The notes: a model not told the origin generated them from the sequence alone. A DNA stretch of 39,279 bases from CF-13 sp035279665 (GCA_035279665.1 DATEHI010000151.1:1-39279); one strand, 5' to 3'. Positions 15,137-23,860 are shown, counted from the stretch's first letter. A program made the numbers and translations.

Positions 15137-15162
15137 CAATGGGCGAACGGATGTGCTAGGAT
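15134..15162 (+). promoter_or_regulatory. Promoter of lexA
   Basis: TTGCAA (15134-15139), a 17-base spacer and TAGGAT (15157-15162) form a plausible sigma-A promoter. Boxes 3 and 4 overlap its -35 and spacer, predicting autorepression. A second, extended -10-like TGCTACCAT at 15245-15253 lacks a good -35. Confidence 0.65.
15144..15157. promoter_or_regulatory. Weak LexA (SOS) box 4
   Basis: CGAACGGATGTGCT has a perfect left half-site and a degraded right half. It lies in the lexA promoter spacer, touches the -10, and is 21 bp (two helical turns) from box 3, so cooperative binding is plausible. Confidence 0.45.
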
Positions 15163-15374
15163 GCCCCCGATTTGGAGATTCTCCGACGGTCGTCGGACAC
15201 CCCATTTGCTGCGAAATCCACCGATGCCGACCCGAAAATTTCTGTGCTACCATGCTGTGATCGCGGTCTGAACCCCTCCTCTCCCCCCACCCTTCACGCG
15301 CCGCTTGGGGCGGCGCTGGGTGCGAGATGATCGGCTCTTGGCCGTCGACATCGGCGCAAAAGGGAGGGGACGTT
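15163..15374 (+). other. Long lexA leader with small hairpin
   Basis: If transcription starts near 15169, the lexA mRNA has a leader of about 205 bases. It contains a six-bp hairpin, TCCGAC/GTCGGA around GGTC (15182-15197), and a C-rich stretch near 15270-15296. No known riboswitch was recognised. A 15-codon ORF (15224-15271) lies in it without a ribosome site. Confidence 0.4.
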
Positions 15375-16010
15375 ATGCCGGAGCCGTTGACCAGCAGGCA
15401 GCGGGAGATTCTGGAGTACCTCAGGTTTCGACAGAAAATCCGCAGCTACCCACCGACCGTTCGCGAAATCGGCGAAGCGGTCGGCCTCTCCTCTAGCTCG
15501 ACGGTCCAGAATCACCTCAACACGCTGGAGCGCAAGGGCTACATCCGGCGGGATCCGACCAAGTCGCGCACGATCGAAGTCGTCGATATCGACGAAATGC
15601 AGGCCAAGCTCAGCAAGGTGGTCGCCGTGCCCCTCATCGGGCGGGTCGCCGCCGGCCAGCCGATCCTCGCCGAGGAAAACGTCGAAGACCACCTGGTGCT
15701 CAGCCAGGAACTCGTCGGCTCGGATAATGCCTTCGCCCTCGAGGTGCACGGCGACAGCATGAAAGACGTCGGCATCCTCTCTGGCGACTACGTCGTCGTA
15801 CGCCCCGGTAAGGATGCGCCGAACGGCAGCATCGTCGTCGCCCGGCTGGAAGACGACCAGACCAACGAGTCCACCGCTACCGTCAAGCGGCTCTTCCGCG
15901 AGGCCAACCGGGTGCGACTGCAACCGGAGAACGCGGCTTACGAGCCGATCTATAGCACGGCTGCCCAGCTCGAAGGCCAGGTCGTCGCGGTCGTCCGACT
16001 GCTGCGCTAA
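15375..16010 (+). CDS. lexA: LexA repressor, SOS regulator
   Basis: LexA represses the SOS regulon and cleaves itself when bound to activated RecA. The 211-residue protein has the winged helix at about 1-68 (LTSRQREILEYL, PPTVREIGEAVGLSSSSTV) and the S24 peptidase domain. The cleavage site is Ala93-Gly94 in RVAAGQP, and the catalytic pair is Ser128 in GDSMKD and Lys171 in TVKRLFRE. ATG 15375 with GGGAGGGG five bases upstream is chosen over the in-frame ATG 15327, because it places the N-terminus where other LexA proteins begin. The gene is divergent from the LysM-NUDIX pair; both promoters carry LexA boxes. It converges on hflX with only nine bases between the stops. Confidence 0.97.
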   Translation: MPEPLTSRQREILEYLRFRQKIRSYPPTVREIGEAVGLSSSSTVQNHLNTLERKGYIRRDPTKSRTIEVVDIDEMQAKLSKVVAVPLIGRVAAGQPILAEENVEDHLVLSQELVGSDNAFALEVHGDSMKDVGILSGDYVVVRPGKDAPNGSIVVARLEDDQTNESTATVKRLFREANRVRLQPENAAYEPIYSTAAQLEGQVVAVVRLLR

Positions 16011-16019
16011 GCCAGCCGG

Positions 16020-17312
16020 TTAGGCGCTGCGGTTCACGCTCGGCACGCGGAAGCGCTCAAACCTCGGCAGCAGTCGCCGCGGTACGGTGCCCTGCATCAG
16101 CACTCCGTCGCCGCGGTAGTCGACCGTATCGACGTTGCCATGGGCGTGGAATTCCGCTTGCCGCGCATTCTCGGTATAGGGCAGCAGGACCTCGATCGCG
16201 ATCATCTCGCCGGGCAGGGCCTGGGCGATCGCGCGGCCCAGCGGTGCCAATCCGGTTTTGCGGAGGGCGGAAATCGGCACCACGGCGAGGTACTCAGACC
16301 AGTCGTCGGCCAGCAGTTGCTCCACGGCTGAGGCGCTCAACTGATCCACCTTGTTGAGGGCGAGGACCTTTGGCTTCTCGAGCGCCCCGAGGTCCTGGAG
16401 CGTTTCGTGCACCGCCTCCATCTGGTCGCGCCCGTTGTAGCGTGTCGCATCGAGCACGTGGAGCAGGAGGTCGGCTTGCTGCACTTCTTCGAGGGTCGCC
16501 TTGAAGGCGGCCACCAGGTCGGTGGGTAATTTCTGGATGAAACCGACGGTGTCGGTAAAGAGCACCTCCCGCCGGTTGGGCAGTCGCACCAGGCGGGTCG
16601 TCGGATCGAGGGTCACGAACAGGGCATCCTCCACCTGGACCTGCGCGTGGGTCAGCGAGTGGAGCAACGTCGATTTACCGCTGTTCGTGTACCCGACGAT
16701 GGCGACCACCGGGTAGGCGCTGCGCCGGCGTCCTTCGCGACGTAGCCCGCGCTGCTTGCGGATCTCTTTGATCTCGCGGTCGAGCTCGCGGATCCGGTGG
16801 CGAATCCGCCGCCGGTCGCTCTCGAGTTTCTGCTCGCCAGGGCCCCGGGTGCCGACGCCGGCGCCCAGGCCGGAGAGGTCGCGACCCCCCTGCAGGCGCG
16901 GCAACAGATGATGTAGCTGCGCCGCCTCGACCTGCAGCCGGCCCTCCTTGGTGCGCGCTCGCTGGGCGAAGATGTCGAGGATCAACTCGGTGCGGTCGAT
17001 CACCTTGACGTCGAGCTTTTTCTCCAGGTTGCGCTGCTGGCGCGGGGAGAGCTCTTCGTTGAAGACCAACAGGTCGAATCCGGCCTCGTGCTTGAGCGCG
17101 TGCAGCGCCTCGACCTTGCCCTTGCCGATGAAGAGCGCGGGGTCGGGCTTTTGCCGCCGCTGGGTATCGGTGCCGACCACAACCACACCGGCCGTCTTCG
17201 CCAGCTCGCCCAGCTCGAGCATCTGCTCTTCGACGGCGACCAGCCCCTGGTCCTCGTAATCGAGCGACATCAGATAGGCACGCTCGTGCCTGCCATTGGA
17301 ATTCCGGATCAA
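16020..17312 (-). CDS. hflX: GTPase HflX, ribosome rescue/splitting factor
   Basis: HflX binds the 50S subunit and splits stalled or hibernating ribosomes under stress. The 430-residue protein has the HflX N-domain (GKGKVEALHAL, FNEELSPRQQRNLE, VIDRTELILDIFAQRARTKEG), the glycine-rich GLGAGVGTRGPGEQKLESDRR, a coiled-coil linker and the GTPase domain: G1 GYTNSGKST (207-215), G3 DTVGF, G4 NKVD. The TTG start at 17312 overlaps the miaA stop (TTGA) and is preferred to ATG at 17270, since residues 1-14 align with the N-terminus of other HflX proteins. It ends the operon spoVS-miaB-mutS-mutL-miaA-hflX; the miaA-hflX pairing is also seen in E. coli. Confidence 0.95.
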   Translation of the reverse strand: MIRNSNGRHERAYLMSLDYEDQGLVAVEEQMLELGELAKTAGVVVVGTDTQRRQKPDPALFIGKGKVEALHALKHEAGFDLLVFNEELSPRQQRNLEKKLDVKVIDRTELILDIFAQRARTKEGRLQVEAAQLHHLLPRLQGGRDLSGLGAGVGTRGPGEQKLESDRRRIRHRIRELDREIKEIRKQRGLRREGRRRSAYPVVAIVGYTNSGKSTLLHSLTHAQVQVEDALFVTLDPTTRLVRLPNRREVLFTDTVGFIQKLPTDLVAAFKATLEEVQQADLLLHVLDATRYNGRDQMEAVHETLQDLGALEKPKVLALNKVDQLSASAVEQLLADDWSEYLAVVPISALRKTGLAPLGRAIAQALPGEMIAIEVLLPYTENARQAEFHAHGNVDTVDYRGDGVLMQGTVPRRLLPRFERFRVPSVNRSA

Positions 17313-18208
17313 CTCGCCTCTGCCGTCATGATACCGGCGCCCAGCCGCTCGATCGCAAGCTGCGGATCCGCTGGAATCCAGGTGACCCGCGGGTCGGCGC
17401 GGAACCAGGTCAACTGGCGGCGGGCGTACTGGCGCACCTGGCGCACGGTCGACGCGTGTGCCGTCTCGAGCGTGAGCCCGCCGTCGATGTAGGCGGTCAG
17501 CTCCGGGTACCCATGACCGAGCCGCCGTTGGTCGGCGGTCGGGAAGTCACGACGAATGCGGCGGACTTCGTCGATCCATCCCTGGTCGATCATGCGCTGC
17601 TGGCGCGCCTCGATCCGCTGGTCGATCTCCGCGAGCGGTACGTCCAGGCCGAGGACAGTCGTCGACCACCGCGGAGGATTCGATGCGCGCGCCTCGCTCG
17701 GCGCCCGGCCGGTCACGGCGTGAATCTCGAGCGCGCGAATCATTCGGCGCGGATTGCGGTGTGCGCGGTCGGCGGCGGCGGGATCGATCCGCCGGAGCTC
17801 GGCATCGAGGGCGTCCGGGCCCTCCTCCTCGAGACGCTGCTCGAGCGCGCCCCGAATGGACGGGTCCGGTGGCGCGTCGCCCAGGTTCCAGCCGTCGATG
17901 AGGGCACGAAGATAGAGGCCGGTTCCGCCCTGCAGCACCGGCAGATGTCCCCGAGCCGTGATCTCCGAGATGGCCCGGAGCGCCACGCGCTGGTAGTCGG
18001 CGACCGTAAACGGCTGATCGGGATCGACGATGTCGACGCCATGCATGGCAATCCCGCGCAGCTCGGCCCGGGTCGGTTTGTTGGTACCGATGTCGCAGTG
18101 ACGGAACACCTGGCGCGAGTCCATCGAGACCAGCTCGCCGTTGAGACGTTCGGCCACGCGGATCGCCAGCTCGGTCTTGCCGCTGGCCGTCGGCCCGACG
18201 ATCGCCAC
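17309..18208 (-). CDS. miaA: tRNA dimethylallyltransferase MiaA
   Basis: MiaA adds a dimethylallyl group to A37 of tRNAs that read UNN codons; MiaB, encoded upstream in the same operon, then methylthiolates the product. The 299-residue protein shows the P-loop GPTASGKTE at residues 5-13, SMDSRQVFRHCDIGTNKPT with the catalytic Asp and tRNA-contact residues, LPVLQGGTGLYLRALIDG and RNPRRMIRALEI. The start is GTG 18208, 14 bases after the mutL stop; the hydrophobic strand AIVG at the very start fits other MiaA proteins with a short N-terminus. It overlaps hflX by four bases. Confidence 0.95.
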   Translation of the reverse strand: MAIVGPTASGKTELAIRVAERLNGELVSMDSRQVFRHCDIGTNKPTRAELRGIAMHGVDIVDPDQPFTVADYQRVALRAISEITARGHLPVLQGGTGLYLRALIDGWNLGDAPPDPSIRGALEQRLEEEGPDALDAELRRIDPAAADRAHRNPRRMIRALEIHAVTGRAPSEARASNPPRWSTTVLGLDVPLAEIDQRIEARQQRMIDQGWIDEVRRIRRDFPTADQRRLGHGYPELTAYIDGGLTLETAHASTVRQVRQYARRQLTWFRADPRVTWIPADPQLAIERLGAGIMTAEAS

Positions 18209-18222
18209 GACGCGCAGACTGG

Positions 18223-19929
18223 CTAGGGCCGTTTGAAAAGCCGCCTCAACTGGTCATCCGGCAGGATCAGCGTCGTCGGCCGCCCGTGCGGGCAACTGAT
18301 CGGATCTTCGGTGATCGCCAACAAGCTCAGCAGTCGTCTGGCGGATTCGGGCGTCATCGCGTCGCCAAAGCGAACCGCACTATGGCAGGCGAGCAGCGCT
18401 GCCGTTTCGCGCAGCCGGCGGTCGGGGGTGCGCTCGCCCAGCAGGTCGGTGAGTAACAGGTCCAGGACACGTTCGACCCGGCCTTCCGGCATGTCGGCCG
18501 GCGCGGCCCGGATCCGGATCACGTGGGGCCCGAAACGCTCCCCCTCGAACCCGAGGGTTTGGAGCCACGCTTCGTGCTCCAGGAAGGCCGCCACCTGCCC
18601 GGGCGTCAGGTCCAGCACAGGCGGGATCAGCAGGAGCTGGCTCGACGGTTGCTTCTGCTCGAGGCGACGGACGATGCGGTCGAAGAGGACCCGCTCGTGG
18701 GCGGCGTGCTGGTCGACGAGAACCACGGCGCCGGGCGCCTCCGCCACCAGGTAACTGCGCAGTAGCTGCCCGATGTACTCGAGTGGCGGCAGGAGCGGCC
18801 TTTCAGTCTCCCTCCCCTCGAGCGGCGCGTCGGTGCCAGTCGAGCCTTTGAGACGTTCGGGAGTCGTGGCTGTCTCGCGCAACTCGAGCAGTGGCCCACC
18901 GGTCCCGGATTGCAGCACGTAGACAGGGCTCTGGCGCAGCGCGCGGTAGCAGGCGCGCTCGACGACCGCGAAGATGGCGCCCTCATTGCGGAAGCGAACT
19001 TCGCGCTTGCTGGGATGGACGTTGACGTCCACCTCGGCGGGATCGACGCGCAGGTCGAGCACCGCCAGCGGGTAACGATCGGGCTCGCGCAGCCCACGGT
19101 ACGCCTGCTCGACCGCGAAGGCCAGGTTGCGATGCTGGATTCGGCGCCCATTGATGAGGATCACAACGTGCTCACGGCTAGCGCGATGCAGAGCCGGTGG
19201 ACTGACCAGGCCGCGCACGATTCCATCGTCAACGTCGAGCATTGCGGCGGCAGTCGGCGCATCGTATACGGCGGCGAAGGTGGCGCGCCGATCGCCGTTT
19301 CCCGGGGTGTCCAGCGCGCGGCGCCCGTCGACGTCGAACGCGATGCCGATCGATGGGTGCGCCAGTGCCAGCTCAGCGACGAGCCGCAGAATGACGGCGG
19401 TCTCGGTCGCCGGTTGTTTGAGAAATTTGAGACGCGCTGGCGTGTTGAAGAACAGCCGGCTGACGCTGACCCGCGTTCCCGCCGGACTCCCGAGCGGAGC
19501 CGCGGCGAGCTGCTCGCCAGCTTCGACCAGCACCCGGTATCCCTCTCCCCCATCGCGTGGCCGGCTCACCGCCTCGACCTGCGCCACCGCAGCAATGCTG
19601 GCGAGGGCCTCGCCGCGGAATCCCAGCGTCTCGATCGTTCGCAAGTCCTCTAGCGAGTGGAGCTTGCTCGTGGCATGCCGCCGAAAGGCGAGCGCCAGGT
19701 CGACGGGGGCGATTCCCATCCCGTCATCGACGACCTCGATCAGGCGCTGGCCGGCACCCTCGATGCGCACCTGGATGCGGGACGCACCAGCATCGATCGC
19801 GTTCTCCACCAGCTCCTTGACGACCGCCGCTGGTCGATCGACCACTTCCCCAGCAGCGATCCCGTCGGCGACTGCCGTTGGCAGGATCGTGATGCGTCCC
19901 GGCTCGAGGCCGGCCTCAGTGCGTGACAT
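18223..19929 (-). CDS. mutL: DNA mismatch repair protein MutL
   Basis: MutL couples MutS mismatch recognition to strand removal. From ATG 19929 the protein has 568 residues; the frame is open upstream to 20295, but that part is antisense-like and lies within mutS, while MSRTEAGLEPGRITILPTAVAD gives a normal MutL start. The GHKL ATPase is clear: KELVENAIDAGA (38-49, Glu42 catalytic), DDGMGI (68-73), TLGFRGEAL (101-109). The C-terminal endonuclease domain has DQHAAHERVLFD (406-417), ACHSAVR (514-520) and CPHGRP (546-551), so it is of the nicking type found where MutH is absent. The last acidic residue of DQHA-x2-E-x4-E is Asp417 instead of Glu. The gene overlaps the 3' end of mutS by 14 bases. 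Confidence 0.96.
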   Translation of the reverse strand: MSRTEAGLEPGRITILPTAVADGIAAGEVVDRPAAVVKELVENAIDAGASRIQVRIEGAGQRLIEVVDDGMGIAPVDLALAFRRHATSKLHSLEDLRTIETLGFRGEALASIAAVAQVEAVSRPRDGGEGYRVLVEAGEQLAAAPLGSPAGTRVSVSRLFFNTPARLKFLKQPATETAVILRLVAELALAHPSIGIAFDVDGRRALDTPGNGDRRATFAAVYDAPTAAAMLDVDDGIVRGLVSPPALHRASREHVVILINGRRIQHRNLAFAVEQAYRGLREPDRYPLAVLDLRVDPAEVDVNVHPSKREVRFRNEGAIFAVVERACYRALRQSPVYVLQSGTGGPLLELRETATTPERLKGSTGTDAPLEGRETERPLLPPLEYIGQLLRSYLVAEAPGAVVLVDQHAAHERVLFDRIVRRLEQKQPSSQLLLIPPVLDLTPGQVAAFLEHEAWLQTLGFEGERFGPHVIRIRAAPADMPEGRVERVLDLLLTDLLGERTPDRRLRETAALLACHSAVRFGDAMTPESARRLLSLLAITEDPISCPHGRPTTLILPDDQLRRLFKRP

Positions 19930-22462
19930 GCTCTCCCTGCCACGCGTAGAGCTTCTCCAGGGCCTCCCGTGGCGAGAGCCGTTCGAGATCGAGCTGCTTG
20001 AGCTCGGCGACCACCGGGTGATCCAGCGGCAGACTGAGCTGCGCACTCGCACCCGGCCGTTCGAGCGGACGCTGACCCTCCAGCTCCGCGAGCACCTGAC
20101 GCGCGCGCACCACCACCTGTTGTGGAATGCCGGCGAGCTGGGCAACATGGATGCCGTAGCTGCGGTCCGCACCCCCCTCGACGACCTGGTGCAGGAAAAT
20201 AACGCGCTCACCCTCTTCGCGTACCTCCATTCGGAAGTTGCGGAGTGAAGGCAGCCGCTGCGCGAGAGCGGTGAGCTCGTGGTAATGAGTGGCAAACAAG
20301 GTCAGGGACCGCAGCTGCGGGGCGTCGTGCAGATACTCGAGGATCGCCTGCGCGATGCTGACGCCGTCGTAGGTGCTGGTACCGCGCCCGACTTCGTCGA
20401 AGATCAGCAGGCTGTGGGGCGTCGCGTGGGCGAGGATGTGCGCGGTCTCCACCATCTCGACCATGAAGGTCGACAACCCGCGTGCCAGCTCGTCGTGGGC
20501 ACCGACTCGGGTGAAGATCCGGTCGCAGAGACCGACCACGGCTCGCGTCGCCGGCACGAAGCTGCCCACCTGCGCCAGCAGTACGATGATGCCGGCCTGC
20601 CGCAAGTAGGTCGACTTTCCCGCCATGTTCGGCCCGCTGAGCAGGACGACCGCGCAATCCGGGCTAAGGCGAAGATCGTTTGGCACGAAACGGCCGGGTC
20701 CGAGCGCCGCCTCGACCAGCGGGTGACGACCGCCAACGATCTCGATCCCCGGCTCGTCGCGCAAAATCGGTCGCACCCAGTGCTGACGCGCCGCCACGGT
20801 GCCGAGCGCGGCGACCGCATCGAGTTGCCCCAGCCAGGCGGCGGTGCCGAGGAGGTCCTTGCCGGCAGTAGTGATGCGCAGGCAGAGCTCGCTGAAGAGC
20901 ACCTGCTCCCGAGCGACCAGAGCGCTCTTCGCGTTGAGGACCAGCGTCTCCTTCTCCTTGAGCTCGGGTGTGACGTAGCGCTCGCCGTTGACGAGCGTTT
21001 GCTTGCGCACGTACTCTCCCGGGATCGGTTCCCGATTCGCGTGGCTGACCTCGATGTAGTAGCCGAAGACCTGGTTGAAGCCCACCTTTAGCGAGCGGAT
21101 GCCGCTCCGCTGGCGCTCGGTCTGTTCCAGGGCGGCGATCCAGTCGCGGGCGGCCCTGGACCCATCCCGAACACCGTCAAGGTCGGCATCGAACCCGGGC
21201 TTGAAGACCCCACCGTCTTTCAAGGTTGCCGGCACCTCGTCCACCAGCGCCCTCGCCAGAAGATCGCGGAGCTCGCCTTCTGATGGTGACGGCGTTGGGC
21301 CGATCAGATCGGGCCAGCGGGCCGCGATTTGCCGCACGCCCGGCAAGGCCAGCAGCGCCTTGAGCAGGGCGCGCAAGTCGCGCGGTGTCGCCAGGCCCTG
21401 CCCGGTTCGGGCAACAATCCGTTCCAAATCCGGCAGGCCGCGCAGCTCACCCTGCAGCTGGCTGCGGGCCAGTGGATCCTCGACGAGCCGGGTCACCCAG
21501 CCGAGCCGCTCATCAAGTGGCTCTCGCGTCCGCAGCGGCTGATCGAGCCAGCGCCGGAGCTCGCGGGCGCCCATGGTTGTGATCGCTTCGCGGACCATGA
21601 GGCCAACGAGGTCGTCGCCCGCCGCGCTGCGGTCGCCACTGAGTCCAAGGCTTCGTCGGGTCGGCGGGTCGAGGTGCATGTAGGCGCGTGGATGCTGGGC
21701 ATGGAGCCGCAGTAGCCCCGCTTCCAATCGCAGGTGCGATCGCTCGGTGTGGCGCAGCAGGGCGTGAGCGGCCGCCAGCGCTTCAGGCCATTCGTCACAA
21801 CCGAAGGCCGCCAGCGTTTCAACGCCGAGCAGGGTCAGCAGGCGGTCGACGGCCGCGCGAGCATCAAAGTCCTGCGGATCTACCCAGGTGACCGGCGTGA
21901 TTCCGACCAGCGGGAGCAGACGCGATCGGTCGGCTTCCGCGGCGATCAACTCAGCCGGTCGTAGCCGGGCCAGCTCATCGCGAAGCACGTCGTCGCTCGG
22001 CTCGACACGAAGCAACGCAAGCTCGCCGGTGGAGCAGTCCAGCGCCGCGATGCCGTGATAATGCGACCGCAGGCAGACCGCGACTGCGTAGTTGCTGCCG
22101 CCGCCATCGAGGTACGCATCCTCGACCACCGTGCCAGGCGTCAATACCCGGACAACCTCGCGCCGCACCAGCCCACGCGTCTCGCCCGCCGACTCGACCT
22201 GGTCGCAGAGGGCGACCTTCAGTCCGGCCCGCAGCAACTTTCCGACGTAGCTCTCGTACGCGTGGTAGGGCACGCCGGCCATGGGATAGCGCTGCCCCTT
22301 GCCGAGCTCGCGCGACGTCAGCGTGATGCCTAAGATGGGGGCGGCCCGCTCGGCATCTTCGCCGAACGTTTCGTAGAAATCGCCGAGACGAAAGAGCACG
22401 ATGGCGTCAGGGTGCTCACGCTTGACCGCCTCATACTGCTCGAGGACGGGGACCGGCTTCAG
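19916..22462 (-). CDS. mutS: DNA mismatch repair protein MutS, probable CTG start
   Basis: MutS finds mismatches and small loops. The first ATG/GTG/TTG codon in frame is GTG 22399, but that begins in the middle of the mismatch-binding domain (LFRLGDFYETF). The frame continues upstream with family-like residues LEQYEAVKREHPDA to a stop at 22474-22472, the miaB terminator codon. The best start there is CTG 22462, giving MKPVPVLEQYE and 848 residues, with Phe29-Tyr30-Glu31 as the Phe-x-Glu wedge. The ATPase has Walker A GPNMAGKST, a Walker B with LLIFDEVGRGTS and FATHYHEL. The gene starts ten bases after miaB and overlaps mutL by 14 bases. Confidence 0.93.
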   Translation of the reverse strand: MKPVPVLEQYEAVKREHPDAIVLFRLGDFYETFGEDAERAAPILGITLTSRELGKGQRYPMAGVPYHAYESYVGKLLRAGLKVALCDQVESAGETRGLVRREVVRVLTPGTVVEDAYLDGGGSNYAVAVCLRSHYHGIAALDCSTGELALLRVEPSDDVLRDELARLRPAELIAAEADRSRLLPLVGITPVTWVDPQDFDARAAVDRLLTLLGVETLAAFGCDEWPEALAAAHALLRHTERSHLRLEAGLLRLHAQHPRAYMHLDPPTRRSLGLSGDRSAAGDDLVGLMVREAITTMGARELRRWLDQPLRTREPLDERLGWVTRLVEDPLARSQLQGELRGLPDLERIVARTGQGLATPRDLRALLKALLALPGVRQIAARWPDLIGPTPSPSEGELRDLLARALVDEVPATLKDGGVFKPGFDADLDGVRDGSRAARDWIAALEQTERQRSGIRSLKVGFNQVFGYYIEVSHANREPIPGEYVRKQTLVNGERYVTPELKEKETLVLNAKSALVAREQVLFSELCLRITTAGKDLLGTAAWLGQLDAVAALGTVAARQHWVRPILRDEPGIEIVGGRHPLVEAALGPGRFVPNDLRLSPDCAVVLLSGPNMAGKSTYLRQAGIIVLLAQVGSFVPATRAVVGLCDRIFTRVGAHDELARGLSTFMVEMVETAHILAHATPHSLLIFDEVGRGTSTYDGVSIAQAILEYLHDAPQLRSLTLFATHYHELTALAQRLPSLRNFRMEVREEGERVIFLHQVVEGGADRSYGIHVAQLAGIPQQVVVRARQVLAELEGQRPLERPGASAQLSLPLDHPVVAELKQLDLERLSPREALEKLYAWQGEHVTH

Positions 22463-22471
22463 GGGTTGGGC

Positions 22472-23851
22472 CTAGTTGAGGACCTGGCCTCGCAGCTGCC
22501 AGGCGGTGGCGTGCTCGATGGTGACGCGGCGAACGGTGCCAGGCTCGACGCCGAGGGGCGCCGCGCCGATGACCACCCGGTTCTGCCGGTTCCGACCCGT
22601 GGCTTCCCCGTTCTCCGCCCGCTCGACCAGCACCTCGACCGTCTTCCCTAGCCAGCGCCGGTTGGCCTCCTCCGCAATCCGTCGTTGCGCCTCGAGCAAA
22701 ACGTTGATCCGGCGTTTCTTCTCGGGCGGTGCCACATCGTCGGCCTGCCGGGCCGCGGTGGTGCGCGGTCGCGGTGAGAAGCCCTGGATGTGGACCACGT
22801 CGAACTTGATCTCCTCGAGCAGGGCCAACGTTGCCTGGAACTGCTCCTCCGTTTCGCCCGGATAGCCGACGATGACATCGGTCGACACCGAGAGGTCAGG
22901 GATCACATGGCGGGCGTGCGCGATGATTCCCCGGTACTCCTCCACCGTGTAGCGACGGCGCATCTGCTTGAGGATCGCGTCGTCGCCGGATTGGAACGGC
23001 AGATGCAGGTGCTCACACACCCGCGGCAGGTCACGAATGGCAAAGAGCAGGTCGTCGTGCACGTGGCGAGGGTGCGAGGTCAAGAAGCGCACCCGCCAGA
23101 TGCCCGGTACCCGCTCCACCGCTGCCAGCAGCACCGCGAGTCCGGCCCTGGTCTGCGGATCGCGATAGGAATTGACCGTCTGGCCGAGCAGGGTGACTTC
23201 CCGGACGCCCTGGTCGGCAAAGCGGCGCACGTCATCGACGATATCGGCCATCGGGCGGCTGCGCTCGGTGCCCCGGACGAAGGGCACGATGCAGAAGCTG
23301 CAGACCTCGTTACAGCCGAAGATCACCGGCACGTAGGCGGTCAGGCCATGCTGCAACACCGCCCCACCGGTTTGCGCCGGGTCGGTTTCGTACTCGCCCT
23401 GCATGTCCTCGATGAAGGCCTCGTACTGGCGCATGTCGAACCGGTAGTCGAGGTCGGGGAGCCGCTCGTAGAGGCGGTCCTTTTCCTTGTTGGCCATGCA
23501 GCCGGTGATCGCGATGGCTCGACCGGGACGGGCCCGTTTCCACGCCTTGAGCTCACGGAATTTCCCGTAGGCCTTTTGCTCGGCGTTCTGGCGCACCGAG
23601 CAGGTAACCAGGATCGCGATGTCCGCCTGGTCCAGCTCGGCGACCGCACTGAAGCCCGCGGCGGTCAAGCCCTGGGAGAGATAGTCCGCGTCCGACTCGT
23701 TCATCTGACAGCCGCTCACCCAGAGGTGGAACCGCTGCCCTGAGGGCGGGCGCTTGTGCCCATTGCGACGTGGTCGCGAAAAGGCGTGCGGCTCGAAGGT
23801 TAGGGGTGCGCCGGGAACCCGGAGGCGAGGCGGGGCGGCCGATTCAGGCAT
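22472..23851 (-). CDS. miaB: tRNA-2-methylthio-N6-dimethylallyladenosine synthase MiaB
   Basis: MiaB is a radical-SAM enzyme that methylthiolates position C2 of i6A37 in tRNA, using the product of MiaA from the same operon. The 459-residue protein has the UPF0004 domain with the three auxiliary-cluster cysteines Cys48 (VSGCQMN), Cys84 (VTCSVRQ) and Cys118 (TGCMA), and the radical-SAM motif GCNEVCSFC with Cys180, Cys184 and Cys187. GTERSRP and LLGQTVNSY are typical. A TRAM domain covers about the last 65 residues (TVEVLVERAENGEATGRN). An N-terminal extension of about 40 Pro/Arg-rich residues precedes the domain; its ATG 23851 may be too early, but no better start is seen. Confidence 0.95.
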   Translation of the reverse strand: MPESAAPPRLRVPGAPLTFEPHAFSRPRRNGHKRPPSGQRFHLWVSGCQMNESDADYLSQGLTAAGFSAVAELDQADIAILVTCSVRQNAEQKAYGKFRELKAWKRARPGRAIAITGCMANKEKDRLYERLPDLDYRFDMRQYEAFIEDMQGEYETDPAQTGGAVLQHGLTAYVPVIFGCNEVCSFCIVPFVRGTERSRPMADIVDDVRRFADQGVREVTLLGQTVNSYRDPQTRAGLAVLLAAVERVPGIWRVRFLTSHPRHVHDDLLFAIRDLPRVCEHLHLPFQSGDDAILKQMRRRYTVEEYRGIIAHARHVIPDLSVSTDVIVGYPGETEEQFQATLALLEEIKFDVVHIQGFSPRPRTTAARQADDVAPPEKKRRINVLLEAQRRIAEEANRRWLGKTVEVLVERAENGEATGRNRQNRVVIGAAPLGVEPGTVRRVTIEHATAWQLRGQVLN

Positions 23852-23860
23852 CGACCGAGT

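Noticed and set aside
15161..15271. 36-codon frame upstream of lexA, considered as a leader peptide
   Set aside because: Its ATG overlaps the -10 and so would not be in the transcript; the inner ATG 15224 has no ribosome site.
16008..16030. Small inverted repeat between lexA and hflX stops, considered as a terminator
   Set aside because: The pairing has a bulge, is short and has no T-run.
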